A DNA stretch of 64,000 nucleotides, taken from the NCBI RefSeq assembly GCF_000014745.1, contig NC_008347.1, positions 868,001 to 932,000 of the forward strand, given 5' to 3'. The translations under genes were made by a program, and so were the position numbers. A model generated the notes under the pieces. The model worked only from the letters and a program-made list of their open reading frames with translations. It was not told the origin of the DNA and searched no databases. Source of the DNA: Maricaulis maris MCS10. Its GTDB lineage: Bacteria; Pseudomonadota; Alphaproteobacteria; Caulobacterales; Maricaulaceae. Position 1 is the first letter of the stretch; every line of letters starts with the position of its first letter. Positions 17,040 to 24,760 of the stretch are shown here, one piece after another.

Positions 17040-17888
17040 TCAGTTTTCGTCCAGCCCGATGTCGAAATTGGGTGCCGAATGGGTCAGTGCGCCCACCGAG
17101 ATCACGTCCACACCGGTTTCGGCAATGCCACGCACGGTATCGAGATTGACCCCGCCAGAGGCTTCAAGCGTCACCTTGCCCTTCGCAGAGGCGACGGCGG
17201 CCCGCAAATCATCCAGCGGAAAATTATCGAGCAGGACGCTCTCCGCTCCGGCGTCGATGGCGGCGTCCAGCTGGCTGAGCCTGTCCACCTCGACGGCAAT
17301 CCGCGTCATGTGGCCGGCACTCTTGCGCGCCGCCTCAACGGCTTCACGCACACCGCCACACACGGCGACATGATTGTCCTTGATCAGGATGGCGTCATCG
17401 AGGCCGAAGCGGTGCAGCGCACCGCCGCCGGCCTGCACGGCCTGTAGTTCAAAAGCGCGAAAGCCCGGCGTGGTCTTGCGGGTGTGGGCGATCCGGGCGC
17501 CGGTGCCCTCGACCGCATCGACATAAGCCCGCGTGAAGGTCGCAATCCCGCTCATACGGCCCATGAAATTGAGCAGGATGCGCTCGGCGGCCAGCAGGCC
17601 GCGGGCGCGACCGGTCACGGAGATCAGCACATCGCCCGGCTTCACCGTGTCGCCGTCGTCCATCTGCGGGCTGACCAGGGCTTTGGGATCGCATTGCCAG
17701 ATTGCCGCCAGCGCCGGCTGGAAACCGCAGACCACCCCGGCTTCGCGCGCATTGACGTAGAATTTCGCTTCGGCCTTGGCCGGAATGCAGGCCAGCGAGG
17801 TGACATCACCGCGACCGCCCTGGTCCTCGGCAATGGCGCGGGCCACGGCGTCATTCACCACATGGCGGGGCAGGGGCATGATCGGCAT
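17040..17888 (-). CDS. nadC: Quinolinate phosphoribosyltransferase (NadC)
   Basis: NadC converts quinolinate and PRPP to nicotinate mononucleotide, the last step of de novo NAD precursor synthesis. The 282-residue protein shows AIAEDQGGRGDVTSLACIP at the N-terminus, HTRKTTPGFRAFELQAVQAG with the catalytic region, IKDNHVA, and the C-terminal ASGGVNLDTVRGIAETGVD phosphate-binding part. It is third in nadABC, starting 10 bases after nadB. The ATG at 17888 is used; ATG 17879 is a close alternative. The operon is probably controlled by the operators upstream of nadA. Confidence 0.95.
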   Translation of the reverse strand: MPIMPLPRHVVNDAVARAIAEDQGGRGDVTSLACIPAKAEAKFYVNAREAGVVCGFQPALAAIWQCDPKALVSPQMDDGDTVKPGDVLISVTGRARGLLAAERILLNFMGRMSGIATFTRAYVDAVEGTGARIAHTRKTTPGFRAFELQAVQAGGGALHRFGLDDAILIKDNHVAVCGGVREAVEAARKSAGHMTRIAVEVDRLSQLDAAIDAGAESVLLDNFPLDDLRAAVASAKGKVTLEASGGVNLDTVRGIAETGVDVISVGALTHSAPNFDIGLDEN

Positions 17889-17898
17889 GGCGGTCGTC

Positions 17899-19542
17899 CT
17901 ATTCAGCCGGTCCGGTGAGGGCGGCGGGCGCCAGCTCCGGTGCGGCAAGATCGTTGAGGCGCAGCGCGCTATGGTGCGCCTCCTTGAGTGTTTGTGGGCA
18001 ATCGCTGCGGAAATGACCACCCCGGCTTTCACGCCGTTTCAGCGCGCCCGTCACGATGAAGCGCGCCGCGATCAGCGCATCCGCCTCGCCATGCTCGCGC
18101 CGCATCGCATCGATCAGCGCCGCCAACTCGGACAATCCGGCCTCGCTACGCTCCACCCCGCAATGGCGCGACATGGCCTGGCGCAGGCGCAGGAGGGCGA
18201 GGGGAGGCAAGCTCGGTGCAACCCACTGACTATCCACCGTCATCCCCCGGCTTGTCCGGGGGACCTCAGCCATAGGGTTGACCATGATATTCGGGGTGCG
18301 GCTGTCCGGGCCCTTTTGTCGACCGTCCAGTCGAGGTCCCCCGGACAAGCCGGGGGATGACGGATGGTGTTCGTCCGGTGCCGCAAGCCGACGCGCAAAC
18401 CTGGCCGCACTCACCAGCCCCTCGGCCAGCGAATTGGACGCTAGGCGATTGGCGCCGTGCAAGCCTGTCGCGGCGCATTCGCCGATCGCGAACAGGCCGG
18501 GCACCGAGGTGCGGCCATCAATATCGGTTGCGACGCCGCCCATATGGTAATGCGCGGTCGGGGCAACCGGGATCGGCTCGATACGCGGATCGATGCCGGC
18601 GCGCTGGCAGGCGGCGAAGACCGCCGGGAAGCGCTCCGGGAAGGCCTCGCCCACCGCCTCGCGGCAATCGAGGAAAGCGCCTTTTCCTGACGCGTTCTGG
18701 CGATGTACGGCGCGGGCGACGACATCGCGCGGGGCCAGCTCGGCATCGTCGTGGATCGCTTTCATGAAACGATGGCCGGTCTGGTCGACCAGGATGGCCC
18801 CTTCACCGCGCAGGGCTTCGGTGCACAGGGGTGCCGGATCGAGGCCGGCATTGAGCGCGGTCGGATGGAATTGCACGAATTCCGGGTCACGGATCACCGC
18901 GCCCAGACGCGCTGCCATCGCCATGGCCTGGCCTTGCGCGATCGCCGGTGTGGTGGTCAGCGCGAACAGGCCGCCTGCGCCGCCCATGGCAAGCAGGGTG
19001 GCGCCAGCCTCGATGGATTGAATCTGGCCATCCGGGCCTTGCGCAATGGCACCGGTGCAGGCGGAGGAATCGCCGGTCAGCGCGACCGCCTTCCAGCCAT
19101 CACGGATCTCGATGTGAGCGGCGGCGCGTACCGCCTTGATCAGTGTCGCCATGATCGCCGCGCCGGCACCATCGCCCTTCACCCGGGCGACCCGGGGCCG
19201 CGAATGCGCCGCTTCGCGGGACAGCGACCAGTCCGCGCCCTCGCGCTCAAACGGCGCGCCGAGTGCCGCCAGTTCCGCCACTTCCGCCGCTGCGCCTTCG
19301 GAAAGGGCGAGCGCGGCCTCGCGATCAACCAGCCCAGCCCCTGCAGCAATCGTGTCCCGCGCATGCAGCTCAGCACTGTCATCCGCCGCCAGAGCCGCCG
19401 ACACCCCGCCCTGCGCCCAACCGGACGCGGCGCCGTCACCCAGCGGTGCGCCGGTGAGCAGAACCACAGGCCGCGGGGCGAGCTTGAGAGCCGCCCAGAG
19501 TCCGGCAATGCCAGCGCCACAGATGAGGGTGGGGTGGGTCAT
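17899..19542 (-). CDS. nadB: L-aspartate oxidase (NadB) carrying an in-frame repeat insertion
   Basis: NadB oxidises L-aspartate to iminoaspartate with FAD, feeding NadA. The 547-residue protein begins with the FAD motif ICGAGIAGLWAAL, has HYHMGGVATDIDGRT and GLHGANRLASNSLAEGL, and ends with the helical domain. Residues of about 394-436 are encoded by a 127-bp P-family palindromic repeat (18237-18363) lying between the flavin/capping core and the C-terminal helices. Removing it leaves about 504 residues, the usual size. The frame stays open through the repeat, so the protein is probably active with an extra Pro/Gly/Arg-rich linker. nadA ends 5 bases upstream. Confidence 0.93.
   Translation of the reverse strand: MTHPTLICGAGIAGLWAALKLAPRPVVLLTGAPLGDGAASGWAQGGVSAALAADDSAELHARDTIAAGAGLVDREAALALSEGAAAEVAELAALGAPFEREGADWSLSREAAHSRPRVARVKGDGAGAAIMATLIKAVRAAAHIEIRDGWKAVALTGDSSACTGAIAQGPDGQIQSIEAGATLLAMGGAGGLFALTTTPAIAQGQAMAMAARLGAVIRDPEFVQFHPTALNAGLDPAPLCTEALRGEGAILVDQTGHRFMKAIHDDAELAPRDVVARAVHRQNASGKGAFLDCREAVGEAFPERFPAVFAACQRAGIDPRIEPIPVAPTAHYHMGGVATDIDGRTSVPGLFAIGECAATGLHGANRLASNSLAEGLVSAARFARRLAAPDEHHPSSPGLSGGPRLDGRQKGPDSRTPNIMVNPMAEVPRTSRGMTVDSQWVAPSLPPLALLRLRQAMSRHCGVERSEAGLSELAALIDAMRREHGEADALIAARFIVTGALKRRESRGGHFRSDCPQTLKEAHHSALRLNDLAAPELAPAALTGPAE
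18237..18363. repeat. P-family palindromic element inserted inside nadB
   Basis: A 127-bp element with perfect 31-bp inverted ends (18237-18267 and 18333-18363, beginning CCGTCATCCCCCGG). It shares TCCGGGGGACCTCAGC, CCAGTCGAGGTCCCCCGG and GGGATGACGG with the P copies at 50783 and 51310, while its hairpin bases and loop differ. It is read through in frame by nadB. Its length is 3n+1, so two extra bases, perhaps a 2-bp target duplication, would be needed to keep frame. Confidence 0.9.
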
Positions 19543-19547
19543 GTCCC

Positions 19548-20657
19548 CTAAATCGCCACCAGATCCACACGCTTTTCCGGCTTGGTCGGGTCAAAGCTGG
19601 CAGGCTTGTCCGGCTTGGGCAGGTCGAGCATGGCCTGGACGGAGGCGCGGGCGCCTTCGATCACATCGTCGGGGACGGTGACTTCATGCTGTTCCAGACG
19701 CAGGCAGTCATAGATGTTTTCCAGCGTGATCCGCTTCATGTGCGGGCACAGATTGCAGGGGCGGATAAACTCCACCTCGGGCACATCGGCGGCGACATTG
19801 TCGCTCATTGAGCATTCGGTCAGGAGGACGGCCTTCATGGCCCCTGAATCCTTGGCCCAGTCGGCCATGGCGGCGGTCGAGCCGGCGAAATCGGCGGCCT
19901 GGACGACCTCCAGCGGGCTTTCCGGGTGGGTGATGATGACCACGCCGGGATGGGCGTCGCGCAGGTCCTGGATGTCCTGCGCCGTGAATAGCTCATGGAC
20001 CTCGCAGGCGCCGGCCCAGGTCAGGATTTTGACATCGGTCTGGGCGGCGACATTCTTGGCCAGATACTGGTCGGGCAGGAGGATGACGGTATCGCTGCCC
20101 AGGCTCTCGACCACCTGCACGGCATTCGACGAGGTGCAGCAGATATCGCACTCAGCTTTGACGTCCGCCGAGGTGTTCACATAGGTCACGACCGGCACGC
20201 CGGGATAGGCCGCCTTGATGCGGCGCACATCCTCGCCCGTGATCGAGCTCGCCAGCGAACAGCCGGCGCGGGTGTCGGGGATGAGGACGGTCTTTTCCGG
20301 GGCCAGCACCTTGGCGGTCTCCGCCATGAAGTGGACGCCGGCCTGGACGATGATGTCGGCGTCGCTCTCTGCCGCCATGCGGGCGAGGGCGAGGCTGTCA
20401 CCCATCAGGTCGCCAACGCAGTGGAAAATATCGGCCGTCATGTAGTTGTGGGCCAGGATGACCGCGTTTTTTTCTTTTTTCAGCTGGTTGATGGCGTGGA
20501 TGAGGGGGGCCTTGGCGGGCCACTCCATCGGCGTCACGACATGGCTGACCTTGGCGTAGAGGTGGTCCGTGGCGGCCTTCACCTCGTCCGTATACGCCAG
20601 TTCGGGCCGATCCTGTTCTAAGCCCGCAAGCGTGCCGTCAAAGTTCATCCGGTCCAT
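19548..20657 (-). CDS. nadA: Quinolinate synthase (NadA)
   Basis: NadA condenses iminoaspartate with dihydroxyacetone phosphate to quinolinate using a 4Fe-4S cluster. The 369-residue protein has the three expected cluster cysteines, Cys133 (RAGCSL), Cys219 (WAGACEVHE) and Cys305 (NLCPHMK), and the AHNYMTADIFH motif. The ATG at 20657 is chosen because a GAGGG ribosome site lies about 5 bases upstream; an ATG at 20687 falls inside an operator palindrome and lacks such a site. It is the first gene of nadABC, preceded by a strong promoter with three operators. Confidence 0.95.
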   Translation of the reverse strand: MDRMNFDGTLAGLEQDRPELAYTDEVKAATDHLYAKVSHVVTPMEWPAKAPLIHAINQLKKEKNAVILAHNYMTADIFHCVGDLMGDSLALARMAAESDADIIVQAGVHFMAETAKVLAPEKTVLIPDTRAGCSLASSITGEDVRRIKAAYPGVPVVTYVNTSADVKAECDICCTSSNAVQVVESLGSDTVILLPDQYLAKNVAAQTDVKILTWAGACEVHELFTAQDIQDLRDAHPGVVIITHPESPLEVVQAADFAGSTAAMADWAKDSGAMKAVLLTECSMSDNVAADVPEVEFIRPCNLCPHMKRITLENIYDCLRLEQHEVTVPDDVIEGARASVQAMLDLPKPDKPASFDPTKPEKRVDLVAI

Positions 20658-20671
20658 TTTTCCCTCACTTT

Positions 20672-20686
20672 TGCTCAAATCGAGCA
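20672..20686. promoter_or_regulatory. Operator 1 of the nadABC operon (TGCTC-N5-GAGCA)
   Basis: A perfect palindrome TGCTC-AAATC-GAGCA just upstream of the nadA ribosome site, overlapping a possible earlier ATG. It matches the two copies at 20744-20758 and 20778-20792. The protein at 22327-23295 is a NadQ-type regulator and the natural candidate to bind here. Confidence 0.75.
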
Positions 20687-20743
20687 TATCTGGGGTCTGA
20701 AAAGGGGCGATGGCTGGAGGGCCATCACCCGGAACGTGGCTTA

Positions 20744-20758
20744 TGCTCGAAATGAGCT
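20744..20758. promoter_or_regulatory. Operator 2 of the nadABC operon
   Basis: TGCTC-GAAAT-GAGCT, with one mismatch in the last base of the palindrome. It lies downstream of the predicted -10 box, so a bound repressor would block elongation or promoter clearance. Its centre is 34 bases from operator 3 and 72 from operator 1. Confidence 0.7.
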
Positions 20759-20771
20759 TAACCGTGACACA

Positions 20772-20800
20772 GATATATGCTCACTGTGAGCATTGTACAA
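20772..20800 (-). promoter_or_regulatory. Predicted sigma-70 promoter of nadABC with operator 3 in its spacer
   Basis: On the minus strand a -35 box TTGTAC (20800-20795) and a -10 box TATATC (20777-20772) are separated by exactly 17 bases. The spacer holds the perfect palindrome TGCTC-ACTGT-GAGCA (20778-20792). Binding there would exclude RNA polymerase, which supports repression of NAD synthesis. The expected transcript leader is about 110 bases long and contains operators 2 and 1. Confidence 0.7.
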
Positions 20801-20804
20801 GGTC

Positions 20805-21056
20805 CTAGAGCAAGCTGGTGGCGACTGTTGCCGATGCGGCGCTATAGCCCACCGCACCAAGTGCAAGGGCCGGCACAATCAGGCGCCAACGTACGCGTCG
20901 CTGGCCGGTGCAGAACAACGCGACCATGACGAGGAGAGCCGCAGCGGCTCCCATCCATCCGAAAACCGAGAACTTGATGGCGAGAAGGGCCAGAGCGACG
21001 GCGATGCACAGGATGCCCGCGCGCACAAAATCAGAAAAATCCAAACGCTCAGACAC
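20805..21056 (-). CDS. Small membrane protein, unknown
   Basis: An 83-residue protein with three hydrophobic segments (about 13-28, 29-45 and 55-80) and an acidic N-terminus. A GTG start at 21056 is chosen because GGGGGA lies 4-5 bases upstream; longer readings bring in a Cys/Arg-rich stretch that is not protein-like. It ends 5 bases before the nadA promoter, so nadABC is unlikely to be cotranscribed from its promoter. Family not recognised. Confidence 0.5.
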   Translation of the reverse strand: MSERLDFSDFVRAGILCIAVALALLAIKFSVFGWMGAAAALLVMVALFCTGQRRVRWRLIVPALALGAVGYSAASATVATSLL

Positions 21057-21161
21057 GTTGTCCCCCAACAACACAGAAGCCAATCTCAGATAGTCAAATA
21101 CCCTGTCACCAGCGAAACGGCAATATCTACAGTGGCGACACACGGTGATGGGGCGTGGTCT

Positions 21162-21833
21162 TCAAAACGGAGCGGGGCTTTCAAAGCTCACCGGTGCGCC
21201 ACCATCGGGATGGCGGAAACCCAGCTGCTGCGCGTGCAGGCACAGGCGATCGCTGGCTGTCAGCGCCGCGGGCGGCGCGTAAAGATTGTCGCCCAGTATC
21301 GGGTGGCCCAGAAACAACATGTGAACGCGTAGCTGGTGGCTGCGTCCGGTCAGCGGGCACAGGCGCACGCGGGTCACGCCGTCGGCGATGTCCATCACCT
21401 CCCAATCGGTCACGGCGTTGCGGCCACGGTCATGGCAAATCATCTGTTTTGGCCGGTTGGGCCAGTCAGTGATGATGGGTTGGTCAACACGGCCGGACCG
21501 GCCGGTCATCTCGCCCTGGACGCGCGCGACATAGGATTTGGACGTCATCCGTTTTTCGAACTGCTTGCCGATATGTGCCTGGGCATGCGTTGTCAGGGCC
21601 AGCACGATGACCCCGGACGTGTCCATGTCCAGGCGGTGGATGATACGCGCGGTCGGGAATTCAGCACGGGCCCGCGCTTCCAGGCAGTCAGCGCGCTCCG
21701 GCCTGTTACCGGGCACGGTGAGCAGGCCGGACGGCTTGTCGACAACCAGGATGTGATCGTCGGCATGGATAACCGGCAGCGCGCCGGCGGGCGGCGGCGA
21801 ATAGACGAAAGGGCGGGGCGTGTCACCGGGCAT
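21162..21833 (-). CDS. RluA-family RNA pseudouridine synthase
   Basis: A 223-residue enzyme isomerising uridine in rRNA or tRNA. The catalytic motif HRLDMDTSGVIVLA contains the essential aspartate, followed by the family's KSYVARVQG and the C-terminal GRSHQLRVHMLFLGHPILGD. It lacks an S4 domain, as in RluA itself (23S rRNA U746/tRNA U32) rather than RluC or RluD; the exact target is inferred from length only. It is a single gene, with short gaps on each side. Confidence 0.9.
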   Translation of the reverse strand: MPGDTPRPFVYSPPPAGALPVIHADDHILVVDKPSGLLTVPGNRPERADCLEARARAEFPTARIIHRLDMDTSGVIVLALTTHAQAHIGKQFEKRMTSKSYVARVQGEMTGRSGRVDQPIITDWPNRPKQMICHDRGRNAVTDWEVMDIADGVTRVRLCPLTGRSHQLRVHMLFLGHPILGDNLYAPPAALTASDRLCLHAQQLGFRHPDGGAPVSFESPAPF

Positions 21834-21896
21834 GGGCCGGGTCCATACAGGGATTTGCGCCGGCTGACGCGGACAGGCTGCAGAGGCGGTTAGTGC

Positions 21897-22253
21897 TCAG
21901 CGGTCCGGATCGGCCTCACCATCGCCGCTTTCACCCGCTTCAGCTTCGGAACCGAAACCGGTGAGCAGCTGCACGCCCTGGGTCGTCGTGGCTTGAAGGA
22001 CGGTGTTGGCATTCTGCTGGGCTGCGGTCGCGTTATGTGCCGGTTCGCTGTCAGCAGGCATCGCGTCCGCAGAATAGAGATTGCCCATGCTGACAGCCGG
22101 CGCCTCGCCGAGAACCTCGGTATTGGCCTGGCTGACGCTGTCGGTGATCTGCGAATTGACCGGCGTGTTGACGTTGCTGTCCTGCGCATGGGCGGCGACG
22201 GACAGACCAAACGCGGCCGTCACGGCAAGGATGAGTTTGATGGCATGGGTCAT
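21897..22253 (-). CDS. RebB-like protein with a signal peptide
   Basis: A 118-residue protein. Residues 1-24 are a signal peptide (AVAAHA-Q). The core NSQITDSVSQANTEVLGEAP, then MGNLY, AHNATAAQQNAN and ATTTQGVQLL, matches the RebB family, whose founding members build the coiled R-body ribbons of Caedibacter. No second Reb gene lies nearby, and the acidic tail after residue 100 is unusual. An export signal argues against a cytoplasmic R-body. GAGGGAAACC precedes the ATG. The true role is unknown. Confidence 0.75.
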   Translation of the reverse strand: MTHAIKLILAVTAAFGLSVAAHAQDSNVNTPVNSQITDSVSQANTEVLGEAPAVSMGNLYSADAMPADSEPAHNATAAQQNANTVLQATTTQGVQLLTGFGSEAEAGESGDGEADPDR

Positions 22254-22326
22254 GAAGGTTTCCCTCGGTGTCTTCTTTCAGACTGGCCGGGAAAGCTTCC
22301 CATCCACTTAAATCAGCGGGAAAATT

Positions 22327-23295
22327 CTAGCCATCACGCAAGCGCGGCGCGGACAGGCCCAGCGAGGGCAGGCCGGCGAGCGCTTCGCGGCGGTAGCGGA
22401 ACAGCTCGGCTGGTCGGCCACCGGTGGCGCTTTCCACCTTGCCGGTGCCGTCGACAAAGCCGGAGCGATCCAGGGCGCGGCGGAAATTCTGCTTGTGCAG
22501 GCGATAACCGACGATCGCTTCGACGACTTGTTGCAGCGCCGAAAGAGTGAAGACCTCGCCCATCAACTCGAACACGACCGGGCGGTATTTGATCTTGCCG
22601 CGCAGGCGCGAGATTGCGGTCGCCAAGATGCGGCGATGGTCTGACGCCATTGCCTGACCCAGTCCTGGCGCAACCAGGGTCTGTTCGGTCTGGCCATCGC
22701 GGGCGGCTTCCTCGACCAGGCCGGCCTCATAGAGCAGCTCATAGCGGTCCAGCGCCCGGCCTTCCTGCCAGCCGCCGGGATTGAGGCCGAAGCATTGCTT
22801 GATCCGGTCATGACAGGAGGCGCGGCGACCCGGCCCGCCAGCCTCGTCCGCCCAGGCCGACAGGCGCGGCAGGATCTGGCTGTCGATGATTTCGGGGCGA
22901 CCGTCGCGCCAGTCTTCCCAGGGAAAGAAGCGATACCAGCCACGCCACTGGCCACCACCCTCGGGCGGGTCGGAGACATTGGGCGTCAGCGCCAGATAAC
23001 CAATCGAGATGATGCGGTCATCTTCCGAGCCGGTCATCGCCGCCACCGGCGCTTCGCGACCCCGGTCGCCGAAGGTGTAGAGCTGTTCGACATAGCCCAG
23101 CTGGAAGCGGGCCTGCTCGTCGACCCAGCGTCTCAGGCCGATCTCCAGCGTGCGGTGCTCGGTCGGGTCGAAGGGACCGAAGGGCAGGGCTTCGCCGCCG
23201 CCCGGCTGGGGCACGATCAGGACTTGCGGCACATCGCCATCGACCGCCAGGATGACCGCGTTGAGGCCGACGGAGAGGGCGAGGCCGGCTGTCAC
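22327..23295 (-). CDS. nadQ: NadQ-type regulator (COG4111: Nudix-like domain plus winged helix)
   Basis: A 322-residue protein. The N-terminal 200 residues resemble a degenerate Nudix fold (no intact GX5EX7REUXEEXGU box), a plausible NAD-metabolite sensor. The C-terminal part has the NrtR-like winged helix: ISRLRGKIKYRPVVFELMGE, FTLSALQQVVEAI, and HKQNFRRAL then GRPAELFRYR. This is the architecture I recall for NadQ, a repressor of NAD synthesis in alphaproteobacteria. The operators upstream of nadA are its likely targets; none is seen before this gene. Its GTG start overlaps the stop of the HD-domain gene (GTGA). Confidence 0.8.
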   Translation of the reverse strand: MTAGLALSVGLNAVILAVDGDVPQVLIVPQPGGGEALPFGPFDPTEHRTLEIGLRRWVDEQARFQLGYVEQLYTFGDRGREAPVAAMTGSEDDRIISIGYLALTPNVSDPPEGGGQWRGWYRFFPWEDWRDGRPEIIDSQILPRLSAWADEAGGPGRRASCHDRIKQCFGLNPGGWQEGRALDRYELLYEAGLVEEAARDGQTEQTLVAPGLGQAMASDHRRILATAISRLRGKIKYRPVVFELMGEVFTLSALQQVVEAIVGYRLHKQNFRRALDRSGFVDGTGKVESATGGRPAELFRYRREALAGLPSLGLSAPRLRDG

Positions 23296-23921
23296 TTGCG
23301 GCCGGCTTCAAATGAGGCCAGCACGGCCTCGAAACGGTCGAGGAACAGGATCTGGGCCTGTTTGACGGGCAGCGGCTTGATGGCGATCTCCAGTCCGGCC
23401 GGGGGACGGCCGAAGAATTTCACGGATTCGTCGTGGCTGAAACCGGCGATCTGGGTGGCTTCGAAATAGGCACAGATCACATCGGCCCGCTTGATCTTGC
23501 GCTTGACCTCTACAGGCAGTTTCGGCGGCAGGCCGAAACGCAACTGGATCGCGGCTTCCAGCCGGTCCTCGAAGGCGCGATAATTGACGCCCAGAGCCGC
23601 CTTGAACGGGCTGATCATGTCGCCGATCACATATTCCGAGGCATCGTGAAGCAGGGCCGCCACGCGCCATTTGTCCTCGATGCCCGGATAGAGAAAGTCG
23701 AGGATCTCCAGCACCACGACCGAGTGTTCGGCGACCGAGAAGGCATGGTCGCCAGAGGTCTGACCATTCCAGCGCGCGACGCGGGCCAGGCCATGGGCGA
23801 TATCCTCGATCTCGACGTCAAAGGGTGACGGATCCAGCAGATCCAGGCGCCGTCCGGAAATCATCCGCTGCCAGGCACGCGGGGCTTCTTTGGTCTTTGT
23901 CTTTTGGGCAGCAGCGGGCAT
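23292..23921 (-). CDS. HD-domain phosphohydrolase (YfbR-like)
   Basis: A 209-residue metal-dependent phosphohydrolase. The HD signature is spread over AFSVAEHSVVV (first His), ALLHDASEYVIGD (His-Asp) and a later aspartate in RADVICAYFE, as in the YfbR group of 5'-nucleotidases. It is cotranscribed with and translationally coupled to the NadQ-type regulator, so its substrate may be a nucleotide of NAD metabolism; that link is inference. The first 20 residues are Lys/Ala-rich and probably flexible. Confidence 0.83.
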   Translation of the reverse strand: MPAAAQKTKTKEAPRAWQRMISGRRLDLLDPSPFDVEIEDIAHGLARVARWNGQTSGDHAFSVAEHSVVVLEILDFLYPGIEDKWRVAALLHDASEYVIGDMISPFKAALGVNYRAFEDRLEAAIQLRFGLPPKLPVEVKRKIKRADVICAYFEATQIAGFSHDESVKFFGRPPAGLEIAIKPLPVKQAQILFLDRFEAVLASFEAGRK

Positions 23922-24097
23922 GTCTCATCCATCTCGTCAGCATCTTGCGGGCAGGGGAGATAGCAGAGAAGCGTGGCCGGGACCAATCCTGCCGCCGCTT
24001 TGTTCACAGCTCCTGTGCCGCCATGCCGCACCGCTTTTGATTGACCCGGGCCGAATTCCGGCGCGAAATACCCCTATCAAAACAAGGGAGACAAAAG

Positions 24098-24472
24098 ATG
24101 AGTCTGACACGTGTGGTCCTGCGGCTCGGCCGCAACCCCAAAGCCGGCTTCCCTGACGGCGATGACACTCATGGCTATGTCGTGGTGGCGCCCCTCGACA
24201 AGGACGGCAAGCTGGATATCGAGTTGTGGCGCGCCAACAAGTCCGACTGCACCGTCGACCGCTTTTCGCCTGACCCGGCCGACAAGGCCGATGGCTGGCT
24301 CTCACACCGGGGCAGTCACTGGTTCTTTCGCTATGATGAAGAGGATGAGGGTCCGGACGAGCCGGTCTATCGGCTCGGCGATCACACCCTGCGTGTCGGC
24401 GAGTATCTCACCATCCACGAAGCCGATGGCGATGATTTGACCTATCGGGTGACCGAGGCCTTGCCGGTCTAG
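24098..24472 (+). CDS. Conserved-looking small protein, unknown
   Basis: A 124-residue acidic soluble protein without a signal peptide or membrane segment. AAGGGAG lies 8-9 bases before the ATG at 24098, which decides the start over an upstream in-frame ATG. It is rich in Asp/Glu with aromatic strands (WLSHRGSHWFFRYDEEDEG), suggesting a compact beta-rich fold. It diverges from the HD/NadQ operon with a 176-base gap and is followed by a Q repeat. I do not recognise the family. Confidence 0.65.
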   Translation: MSLTRVVLRLGRNPKAGFPDGDDTHGYVVVAPLDKDGKLDIELWRANKSDCTVDRFSPDPADKADGWLSHRGSHWFFRYDEEDEGPDEPVYRLGDHTLRVGEYLTIHEADGDDLTYRVTEALPV

Positions 24473-24537
24473 GCGGCGTCCTGCGCCAGCCGCGCGCCCA
24501 GCGCCTGGGTTTGATGAGGGATAGGACCCCCACGCGT

Positions 24538-24656
24538 TTGTCATCCCCGCTGGACGTCCGGCGCAGGCCGGACGCAAGGCGGGGACCAACATGTTGCTAC
24601 CAGCTAGGCCCCTGACTTGCGCCCGGCCTTCGCCGGGCGTCCATCAGGGGTGACAA
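24538..24656. repeat. Q-family double-hairpin repeat, copy 1
   Basis: The element is bounded by TTGTCATCCCC and GGGGTGACAA. The left half folds as GTCCGGC-GCAG-GCCGGAC inside a CCCCGC...GCGGGG stem, and the right half as GCCCGGCCTTCGCCGGGC inside CCCCTGA...TCAGGGG. The same plan is seen at 33185-33304 and 33367-33485, with half copies at 4085 and 60092. It lies in the 288-base gap between two convergent genes. The remainder, 24657-24760, shows nothing I can name. Confidence 0.8.
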
Positions 24657-24760
24657 GGAAGTGAGCGCACGACACAAAAAAATGGGAGCAGGCATAGTCA
24701 ACCCGCCCATCCTGGGTCAGTCCGGCCAATGGTGCCGCGCGTTGAACAGGACTGTTCCCG

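Noticed and set aside
18237-18363. Reading the nadB repeat as a sign that nadB is a pseudogene
   Set aside because: The frame is open through the repeat and both flanking domains keep their conserved motifs, so an in-frame insertion is the better explanation.
21897-22253. A complete R-body locus
   Set aside because: Only one RebB-like gene is present, with no RebA, RebC or RebD-like neighbours, and it carries a signal peptide.
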